DNA from: Xanthobacteraceae bacterium
Lineage (GTDB): Bacteria; Pseudomonadota; Alphaproteobacteria; Rhizobiales; Xanthobacteraceae
NCBI GenBank assembly: GCA_030044035.1
Contig: JASHWN010000052.1
Span: 1-5,106, forward strand
Reading direction: 5' to 3'
Length of the DNA stretch: 5,106 bases
The notes below the pieces were generated by a model. It saw nothing but the letters and a program-made list of their open reading frames with translations. It was not told where the DNA came from and searched no databases. This document shows, one piece after another, positions 1 through 5,106 of the stretch. The position numbers and the translations under genes are program-made. Positions within the stretch are counted from its first letter, which is position 1. Every line of letters starts with the position of its first letter.

Positions 1-1456
1 CGTGCCGTCGCTTTACGGCGAGCCGCGGCGCATCATCGACTGCGACGAGGCGGTCGAACTGCTGACCGCCGATCTGCCCGACCTCGACGCCAGCGAATTG
101 CGTGAGCGGCTGTGTTCGAAGCGCGGCTTCGTCTGGCTCAAGCGCGACATCGCGCCCGAACAGCAGCGCGAGATTTACCGGCAAGGCCTGCCCGGCATCG
201 GCTTCCTCAACGAGAACAAGCGCGACTATCCGAACGGCCCGGAAGTCTCCCACCTGATCGGCCACGTCAACATCGACAACCAGGGCATCGCCGGCATCGA
301 AAAGTGGCTCGACAGTCACGGCCTGGCGGCGCTGCACACGGCGGGGCTCGCCACCGACCGGCTGCAGACGCCGGTGCAGCTCGCACTCGATCTGCGCGTG
401 CAGCACGCGCTGCGCGACGAACTGGTCGCGGCACGGGCGAAATATCACGCCATCGCCGCCGCCGGCGTCGTGCTCGACGTGCGCACCGGCGAAATCGTCG
501 CCATGGTGTCGGAGCCCGATTACGACCCGAACAATCCGCGCCAGGCGCTCGATCCGAGCCGCATCAACCGGTTGACCACCGGCGTCTACGAGATGGGCTC
601 GACCTACAAGGCGTTCACCGTGGCGATGGCGCTCGATTCCGGCAAGGTGACGCTCAATTCCTCGTTCGACGCGCGCGCGCCGCTGCATTTCGGCCGCTTC
701 GAGATCCACGATTTCGAAGCGCAGCACCGCATCCTCACCGTGCCGGAAATCTTCACCTACTCGTCGAACATCGGCGCCGCGCGCATCGCCATGGCGATGG
801 GGGTAGACGCCCACAAGGCGTTCCTGAAGAAGATGGGTCAGCTCGACCGGCTGCGCACCGAACTGCCGGAAAGCGCCGAACCGATCGTGCCCAAGCGCTG
901 GGGCGAGCTCAACACCATCACGATTGCGTTCGGCCATGGCCTGTCGGTGGCGCCGCTGCAGGCGGTGATGGGCGTCGCCGCGTTGATGAATGGCGGCATC
1001 TTGATCCCGCCAACGTTCCTAAAGCGCACGCAAGCCGAGGCCGACGCGCTGGGCAAGCGGGTGATCAAGCCCGAGACCAGCGCGATGATGCGCTACCTGA
1101 TGCGGCTCAACGTCGAAAAGGGCACGGCGCGCAAAGCCGACGTGCCGGGCTATTACATCGGCGGCAAGACCGGCACCGCCGACAAGGTGGTCAACGGCCG
1201 CTACTCCAAGAGCAAGGTGCTCACCGATTTCATGGCGATCATGCCGGCCGACAACCCGCGTTATCTGTTGCTGATCATGCTCGACGAACCGCAGAAGCTG
1301 CCGGAGACGATGAACTCCAACACCTCGGGCTGGAACGCGGTGCCGACCGGCGGCGCGGTGGTGGCGCGCATCGCGCCGCTCCTCGGCATGGTGCCGCGCC
1401 TGGACCTGCCGCCGGCCGACAAGCTGATACTGGCCTCGGTGCGGGAAAGCAGGTAA
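1..1456 (+). CDS. ftsI: Septal peptidoglycan transpeptidase FtsI (PBP3 class), 5'-truncated by window edge
   Basis: This is a class B penicillin-binding protein that makes D,D-crosslinks in septal peptidoglycan from the periplasmic face of the inner membrane. The visible part is 484 residues read from base 2, ending at TAA 1454-1456. All three active-site motifs are present: STYK at residues 200-203 with nucleophile Ser200, SSN at 254-256, and KTGT at 389-392. The spacing from nucleophile to KTG (189 residues) is close to that in E. coli FtsI (Ser307 to Lys494). Residues 1 to about 120 belong to the PBP dimerisation/pedestal region ([29 protein letters not shown]), and the transpeptidase domain follows. 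By comparison with E. coli, about 100 N-terminal residues are missing, including the cytoplasmic tail and the single membrane anchor. The GTG at base 2 is therefore an internal valine codon, not the start. A monofunctional elongation PBP2 (MrdA) is the main alternative, but the position next to murE-murF-mraY favours FtsI. Confidence 0.95.
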   Translation, partial: VPSLYGEPRRIIDCDEAVELLTADLPDLDASELRERLCSKRGFVWLKRDIAPEQQREIYRQGLPGIGFLNENKRDYPNGPEVSHLIGHVNIDNQGIAGIEKWLDSHGLAALHTAGLATDRLQTPVQLALDLRVQHALRDELVAARAKYHAIAAAGVVLDVRTGEIVAMVSEPDYDPNNPRQALDPSRINRLTTGVYEMGSTYKAFTVAMALDSGKVTLNSSFDARAPLHFGRFEIHDFEAQHRILTVPEIFTYSSNIGAARIAMAMGVDAHKAFLKKMGQLDRLRTELPESAEPIVPKRWGELNTITIAFGHGLSVAPLQAVMGVAALMNGGILIPPTFLKRTQAEADALGKRVIKPETSAMMRYLMRLNVEKGTARKADVPGYYIGGKTGTADKVVNGRYSKSKVLTDFMAIMPADNPRYLLLIMLDEPQKLPETMNSNTSGWNAVPTGGAVVARIAPLLGMVPRLDLPPADKLILASVRESR

Positions 1457-1483
1457 GGCGGAGCCCGATGCGGACGGCGCGCC

Positions 1484-2938
1484 ATGAAACTTCGCGAGCT
1501 TCTGCCGCCTGACGCCGAGACCGCGGCGCGAAGCGGCGACATCGAGTGTGCCGGCGTGACCGCCGACAGCCGCGCGGCCAAACCTGGCGATCTGTTCGTG
1601 GCGATTGCCGGCGGCAAAACCGACGGCCTGCGCTTTGTCGATCAGGCGCTCGCCGCCGGCGCCGTCGCGGTGATGGCGGAGCGGCGGCCGGAGCGTTCGC
1701 TACCCGACAATGTCGCATTCATCCGCGTTCCCAATGCGCGGCGCGCTCTCGCTTTTGCGGCCTCGAAGATTTATCCGCGCCAGCCGCAAATCATTGCCGC
1801 CGTTACCGGCACCAGCGGCAAGACCTCGGTCGCCGCCTTCACGCGGCAAATCTGGGATGTGCTCGGGCATCGCGCCGCCTCGATCGGCACCATCGGCCTC
1901 GTCTCGCCGCGCGGCGAAACCTACGGCTCGCTGACCACGCCCGATCCGGTCGCGCTGCATCGCTCGCTGCAACAGCTCGCCGATGACGGCGTGACGCACC
2001 TTGCTATCGAAGCGTCATCGCATGGTCTCGACCAGTTCCGCCTCGATGGCCTGCGCATTGCGCTGGGTGCCTTCACCAACATCACGCGCGACCATCTCGA
2101 CTACCATCCGAGCTTCGCGGCGTACTTCGCCGCAAAGCTCCGGCTGTTCAAAGAACTCATAGAGCCGGGCGGCACTGCTGTCGTCGACGTCGACCATGAG
2201 CACGCCACGGCAGTGCTCGACGCCGCCGCGGCGCGAGGCCTGTCGATCCTGCGCGTCGGTCGGACCGGAACAGATATCCGCCTCCTCGACGCCAGCATCG
2301 ACGGATTTTCGCAAGCGCTCCGTGTCGCGCACGGCGGCAGGGAATTCCGCGCGCGCTTGCCGCTGGTCGGCGCGTTTCAGGTGGAGAATGCGCTCGTCGC
2401 TGCCGCGATTGCGATTGCCAGTGGCGGCGAGCCGGCTCTCGTGTTTGCCGCGCTCGCCGATCTGCGCGGCGCCAAAGGGCGGCTCGAACTCGTCGGACAA
2501 AAGCGCGGCGCGCCGATTTTCGTCGACTACGCGCACAAGCCCGATGCACTCGCCAAGGCGCTCGAGGCGCTGCGGCCCTACGCGGCCGCCCGGCTCGTCG
2601 TGGTGTTCGGCGCCGGCGGCGACCGCGATCGCGGCAAGCGGCCGCTGATGGGCGCGGTCGCCGCCGCCAAAGCCGATCGCGTCGTCGTCACCGACGATAA
2701 TCCGCGCAGCGAGAATGCCGCGGCGATCCGCGCCGCCATTGTTGCGGCCGCGCCCGGCGCCATCGAGATCGGCGACCGGCGCGAAGCGATCCGTTCGGCG
2801 ATTGCCGATCTGCGCGCCGGCGACGCGCTCCTGATCGCCGGCAAGGGCCATGAAACCGGCCAAATTATCGGTGACCGGATCGTGCCGTTCAGCGATCACG
2901 ACGCGGTTGCCGCGGCGCTCAAGGAACTTGCCGCATGA
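1484..2938 (+). CDS. murE: UDP-MurNAc-L-alanyl-D-glutamate:meso-diaminopimelate ligase MurE
   Basis: This cytoplasmic Mur ligase uses ATP to add meso-diaminopimelate to UDP-MurNAc-L-Ala-D-Glu. It is a complete 484-residue protein of normal family length. The N-terminal UDP-binding domain includes the TADSR and PGDLFVAI motifs. The central ATPase domain has the P-loop TGTSGKTS at residues 108-115 (Lys113), then TTPDP, EASSHGL and TRDHLDYH. Lys218 in YFAAKLRLF is the expected carbamylated lysine (Lys224 in E. coli). The C-terminal domain contains [10 protein letters not shown] and [13 protein letters not shown]. It also has DNPR at 405-408, the signature for meso-DAP rather than lysine, and GKGHE at 453-457, whose Gly453 and Glu457 match DAP-contacting residues in E. 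coli. ATG 1484 is the first in-frame start after the ftsI stop and gives the usual MKLRELL beginning. It has no convincing Shine-Dalgarno at normal distance: the GGAG at 1460-1463 is 20 bases upstream. The TGA stop lies inside the ATGA overlap with murF. Confidence 0.98.
   Translation: MKLRELLPPDAETAARSGDIECAGVTADSRAAKPGDLFVAIAGGKTDGLRFVDQALAAGAVAVMAERRPERSLPDNVAFIRVPNARRALAFAASKIYPRQPQIIAAVTGTSGKTSVAAFTRQIWDVLGHRAASIGTIGLVSPRGETYGSLTTPDPVALHRSLQQLADDGVTHLAIEASSHGLDQFRLDGLRIALGAFTNITRDHLDYHPSFAAYFAAKLRLFKELIEPGGTAVVDVDHEHATAVLDAAAARGLSILRVGRTGTDIRLLDASIDGFSQALRVAHGGREFRARLPLVGAFQVENALVAAAIAIASGGEPALVFAALADLRGAKGRLELVGQKRGAPIFVDYAHKPDALAKALEALRPYAAARLVVVFGAGGDRDRGKRPLMGAVAAAKADRVVVTDDNPRSENAAAIRAAIVAAAPGAIEIGDRREAIRSAIADLRAGDALLIAGKGHETGQIIGDRIVPFSDHDAVAAALKELAA
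2921..2926 (+). promoter_or_regulatory. Shine-Dalgarno for murF, inside the 3' end of murE
   Basis: AAGGAA lies 8 bases before the murF ATG at 2935. It is the clearest ribosome binding site in the window and is built from the codons for Lys-Glu near the C-terminus of MurE. Together with the ATGA overlap at 2935-2938 (ATG of murF, TGA of murE), it fixes the murF start. It also suggests translational coupling, which would help keep the two consecutive ligases in proportion; that part is inference. Confidence 0.8.
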
Positions 2939-4386
2939 CCGCATTGTGGACCGTGGACGCGATGGCCGACGCCATGGGCGCGCAGCGCCAGGGCGCGTTG
3001 CCGCCATCGATCTGCGGCATTTCCATCGACAGCGGCAGCATTGCTCCTGGTGAAGCGTTTTTTGCCATCGCCGACCGCCGCGACGGGCACGACTTCGTCG
3101 CCGCCGCGCTCGCGGCGGGGGCCGGCCTCGCCGTCATTGCGGCAGAGCGGCGCGGGCAGTTCGCCGGCGATCTGCCGCTCCTGGTCGTGCCGGAGGTGCG
3201 CACCGGTTTGCGCGATCTGGCCGCCGCGGCGCGGGCGCGAACAGCTGCGACGGTGATCGGCGTCACCGGCTCGGTCGGCAAGACCGGAACCAAGGAAGCG
3301 TTGCGGCTCGCGCTGTCTAAAGACGGCAAAACCCACGCCTCGACGGCGTCCTCCGACAATCATTGGGGCGTGCCGCTGTCGCTGGCGCGCTGCCCGGCGG
3401 ACGCGCGTTACGCGGTCCTGGAAATGGCCATGAACCACGCCGGCGAGATTGCGCCGCTGACGCGTTTGGCGCGCCCGCACCTGGCGCTGATCACCACCAT
3501 CGCGCCGGTGCATCTCGAATTTTTCGGCTCGCTGACAAAAATCGCCGACGCCAAAGCCGAGATTTTTCTCGGGCTGGAGCCCGGCGGCGCCGCGGTGCTC
3601 AACCGCGACATCGCGCAATTCGCGCAGCTCAAACGGCGCGCCGAGGAGGCGGGCGTGGCGCGCGTCGTCTCGTTCGGCGAGCACGCCAAGGCCGACGCGC
3701 GGCTCCTCAAATGCGCGCTGCATCCGCACTGCTCGGCCGTGGTGGCGCGGATTTTCGACACCGAACTCACCTACAAGATCGGCGCGCCCGGCCGCCATCT
3801 GGTCGATAATTCGCTGGCGGTGCTGGCAACTTCGGTGCTGGCCGGCGCCGACCTGGCGCTTGCGGCGCTGGCGCTTTGTGAATTCAAGGCGGTCGCCGGC
3901 CGCGTCGCGCCGATCGGGATCGAGGTAGCCGGCGGGCCGGCGCTGCTGATCGACGAAAGCTGCAACGCCAATCCGGCGTCGGTTGCGGCAGCGCTGGCGC
4001 TGCTCGGCCAGGCCAAAATCGGCGCCCGCGGCCGGCGCATCGCCGTGCTCGGCGATATGCTCGAGCTCGGCGGCAAGGGCGCGGCGCACCATCGCGCGCT
4101 GCTAAAGCCGATCGTCGACAATGCCGTCGATCTCGTGTTCTGCTGCGGCCCGCTGATGCGCCGGTTGTGGCAGGCCTTGCCGCCGAGCCGTCGCGGCTTT
4201 TATGCGGAGGATGCCGCGGCGCTCGAGCGGCAGGTGGTCGCCGCGCTGCGTGCCGGCGACGTGGTCATGGTCAAGGGCTCGCTCGGTTCGCGCATGGGCC
4301 CCATCGTCAAGGCGCTGCAGCGCGCTTATCCGCAAGCGCACACGGTCGACGACCACTCACTCGAAAGCGCGTCCGCGCAAGGTTGA
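2935..4386 (+). CDS. murF: UDP-MurNAc-tripeptide:D-alanyl-D-alanine ligase MurF
   Basis: This is the last cytoplasmic Mur ligase. It joins D-Ala-D-Ala to UDP-MurNAc-L-Ala-D-Glu-meso-DAP using ATP, completing the UDP-MurNAc-pentapeptide used by MraY. The protein is complete at 483 residues, somewhat longer than E. coli MurF (452). The N-terminal domain carries DSGSIAPGEAFFAI, a form of the usual DSR..pGdlFfAl motif. The ATPase domain has the P-loop TGSVGKTGT at 111-119 (Lys116), NHWGVPLSLAR from 142, and EMAMNHAGEI at 163-172. The C-terminal domain has GRHLVDNSLA, DESCNANPAS around 340-349, LGDMLELG and VKGSLGSRMGPIV. Three motif positions differ from what I remember as consensus: Asp141 where Asn is usual, Ala165 where Gly is usual, and Cys343 where Tyr is usual (YNANP). 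The frame is otherwise intact, so it is probably functional. The start is set by the ATGA overlap with murE and a strong Shine-Dalgarno. The TGA stop falls in the first copy of a 14-bp tandem repeat. Confidence 0.97.
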   Translation: MTALWTVDAMADAMGAQRQGALPPSICGISIDSGSIAPGEAFFAIADRRDGHDFVAAALAAGAGLAVIAAERRGQFAGDLPLLVVPEVRTGLRDLAAAARARTAATVIGVTGSVGKTGTKEALRLALSKDGKTHASTASSDNHWGVPLSLARCPADARYAVLEMAMNHAGEIAPLTRLARPHLALITTIAPVHLEFFGSLTKIADAKAEIFLGLEPGGAAVLNRDIAQFAQLKRRAEEAGVARVVSFGEHAKADARLLKCALHPHCSAVVARIFDTELTYKIGAPGRHLVDNSLAVLATSVLAGADLALAALALCEFKAVAGRVAPIGIEVAGGPALLIDESCNANPASVAAALALLGQAKIGARGRRIAVLGDMLELGGKGAAHHRALLKPIVDNAVDLVFCCGPLMRRLWQALPPSRRGFYAEDAAALERQVVAALRAGDVVMVKGSLGSRMGPIVKALQRAYPQAHTVDDHSLESASAQG

Positions 4387-4406
4387 TGCGATAAGGTTGA
4401 TGCGAT
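4379..4406 (+). repeat. Perfect 14-bp tandem duplication across the murF/mraY junction
   Basis: AAGGTTGATGCGAT occurs at 4379-4392 and again, base for base, at 4393-4406. Copy 1 contains the last sense codon and the TGA stop of murF. Copy 2 contains the AAGG ribosome binding site of mraY and the first two bases of its ATG. Removing one copy would leave a 4-base gap between the murF stop and the mraY start with the same AAGG-to-ATG spacing. The likely history is therefore a slippage or duplication event that lengthened the gap to 18 bases without altering either protein. The repeat is seen directly; its origin is inference. Confidence 0.93.
4393..4396 (+). promoter_or_regulatory. Shine-Dalgarno for mraY
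   Basis: AAGG ends 8 bases before ATG 4405, a normal spacing. This decides between two nearby ATGs. The one at 4400 would be only 3 bases from the AAGG and opens a six-codon frame that stops at 4418-4420, whereas the one at 4405 opens the long MraY frame. A second AAGG at 4379-4382 belongs to the other repeat copy and is too far upstream to serve 4405. Confidence 0.65.
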
Positions 4407-5106
4407 GCTGTATTGGCTGATCGATCTGTCGGGCAAGCTTTCCGTCCTCAACGTCTTCCGCTACATCACCTTCCGCACCGGCGGCGCCATCATCACCGCG
4501 CTCCTCTTCGTCTTTCTGTTCGGTCCGGCGATCATCGACCGGCTGCGCCTGTTGCAGGGCAAGGGCCAGCCGATCCGGCCCGACGGGCCGCAGTCGCACG
4601 TCGTCGCCAAGGCCGGCACGCCCACCATGGGCGGGCTGATGATCCTGTCCGGCACGCTGGTGTCGACGCTGTTGTGGGCCAATCCCGCCAATGCCTACGT
4701 GTGGGTGGTGCTGGGCGTGACGATCGGCTTCGGCCTGGTCGGCTTCTACGACGACTATCTCAAAGTCACCAAGCAGTCGCACGGCGGTTTTTCCGGCCGC
4801 ACGCGCCTTATTCTCGAAGCGATCATCGCTGCCATCGCCTGTGTCATCATGGTGAGGCTCGTGCACCTGCCGGCATTGCCGCATTTCGGCACTTCGCTGG
4901 CATTTCCGTTCTTCAAGGAGCTGGTGCTCGATCTCGGCTGGTTCTTCGTGGTGTTCGGCATGTTCATCATCGTCGGCGCCGGCAATGCGGTGAACCTCAC
5001 CGACGGGCTCGACGGCCTCGCCATCGTGCCGGTCATGATCGCCGCCGCGAGCTTCGGCCTGATCGCGTATCTGTGCGGCAACACCGTGTTCGCCGATTAT
5101 CTGCAA
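4405..5106 (+). CDS. mraY: Phospho-N-acetylmuramoyl-pentapeptide-transferase MraY (lipid I synthase), 3'-truncated by window edge
   Basis: This integral inner-membrane enzyme transfers phospho-MurNAc-pentapeptide from UDP to undecaprenyl phosphate, making lipid I. The first 234 residues are visible, with no stop before the window ends. Full MraY is usually about 360 residues, so about two thirds is present. It starts [20 protein letters not shown], typical of proteobacterial MraY. Visible motifs are GTPTMGG at 71-77, FYDDYLK at 114-120 with the catalytic aspartate pair Asp116-Asp117, a polar FSGRTR segment after it, and [13 protein letters not shown] at 194-206. Hydrophobic stretches at about 26-44, 73-92, 96-115, 134-152, 174-193 and 205-225 fit the first six of the expected ten membrane helices. 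The third catalytic aspartate and the histidine-rich loop lie beyond the window. The gene starts 18 bases after murF and in the same frame. In the canonical order murD would follow. Confidence 0.97.
   Translation, partial: MLYWLIDLSGKLSVLNVFRYITFRTGGAIITALLFVFLFGPAIIDRLRLLQGKGQPIRPDGPQSHVVAKAGTPTMGGLMILSGTLVSTLLWANPANAYVWVVLGVTIGFGLVGFYDDYLKVTKQSHGGFSGRTRLILEAIIAAIACVIMVRLVHLPALPHFGTSLAFPFFKELVLDLGWFFVVFGMFIIVGAGNAVNLTDGLDGLAIVPVMIAAASFGLIAYLCGNTVFADYLQ

Noticed and set aside
2..4. GTG at base 2 as the start of ftsI
   Set aside because: The reading frame is already inside the PBP dimerisation region here, and about 100 residues including the membrane anchor are missing. The codon is an internal Val.
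112..1512. A 466-codon + strand open frame overlapping all of ftsI
   Set aside because: It is extremely rich in Arg, Ala and His, has no recognisable motif, and overlaps a gene with all three PBP active-site motifs. It is a GC-rich shadow frame.
1811..1825. Ser in the MurE P-loop (TGTSGKT) where Asn is the textbook residue
   Set aside because: As I recall, this form is common in alphaproteobacterial MurE, so it is not a notable departure.
2015..3007. A 330-codon minus-strand open frame opposite murE
   Set aside because: It is Arg/Ala/Gly-rich without motifs, and it lies opposite a murE with complete ligase signatures.
2896..4092. A 398-codon minus-strand open frame opposite murF
   Set aside because: The composition is the reverse-complement shadow of GC-rich codons and no domain is recognisable. 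murF on the other strand is secure.
4400..4402. ATG at 4400 as the mraY start
   Set aside because: It is in a different frame that stops after six codons, and it is too close to AAGG. ATG 4405 opens the MraY frame.
4357..5106. A 249-codon minus-strand His/Asp/Glu-rich open frame opposite mraY
   Set aside because: Its polar, His- and Glu-rich composition is what antisense reading of a hydrophobic membrane protein gives. The + strand clearly encodes MraY.

Overview
The window is an internal slice of a division and cell wall (dcw) cluster. Four genes lie head to tail on the + strand: the 3' part of ftsI, complete murE, complete murF and the 5' part of mraY. All four are identified from protein motifs read in the translations. 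Nothing outside this canonical order was found: no RNA genes, mobile elements, CRISPR arrays or minus-strand genes.

Organism: the DNA is strongly GC-rich, with G or C dominating third codon positions. The ftsI-murE-murF-mraY order is typical of Proteobacteria. The protein wording (Fts[14 protein letters not shown] and RYLMRLN; MurE YAHKPDAL; MurF NHWGVPLSLAR) most resembles Alphaproteobacteria, probably Hyphomicrobiales close to the Bradyrhizobium/Xanthobacteraceae group. This comes from remembered family sequences, not a search. MurE carries the DNPR motif, so the peptidoglycan should contain meso-diaminopimelate.

Layout: 1-1456 encodes the dimerisation region and full transpeptidase domain of FtsI, without its membrane anchor. 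A 27-base gap follows. murE occupies 1484-2938 and overlaps murF (2935-4386) by ATGA, with a good Shine-Dalgarno sequence at the end of murE. An 18-base gap separates murF from mraY (4405 to the window edge), and a perfect 14-bp tandem duplication spans that junction. No gap exceeds 30 bases and no terminator is visible, so the genes look co-transcribed.

How they work together: MurE adds the third residue (meso-DAP) to UDP-MurNAc-L-Ala-D-Glu. MurF adds D-Ala-D-Ala to complete the pentapeptide. MraY moves phospho-MurNAc-pentapeptide onto undecaprenyl phosphate, giving lipid I at the inner membrane. FtsI crosslinks the finished strands at the division septum.

The most notable non-routine features are the 14-bp duplication at the murF/mraY junction, three non-consensus residues in MurF motifs, and two junctions where the downstream gene is in frame with the upstream one across a single stop codon. 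I see no evidence of a previously undescribed system.
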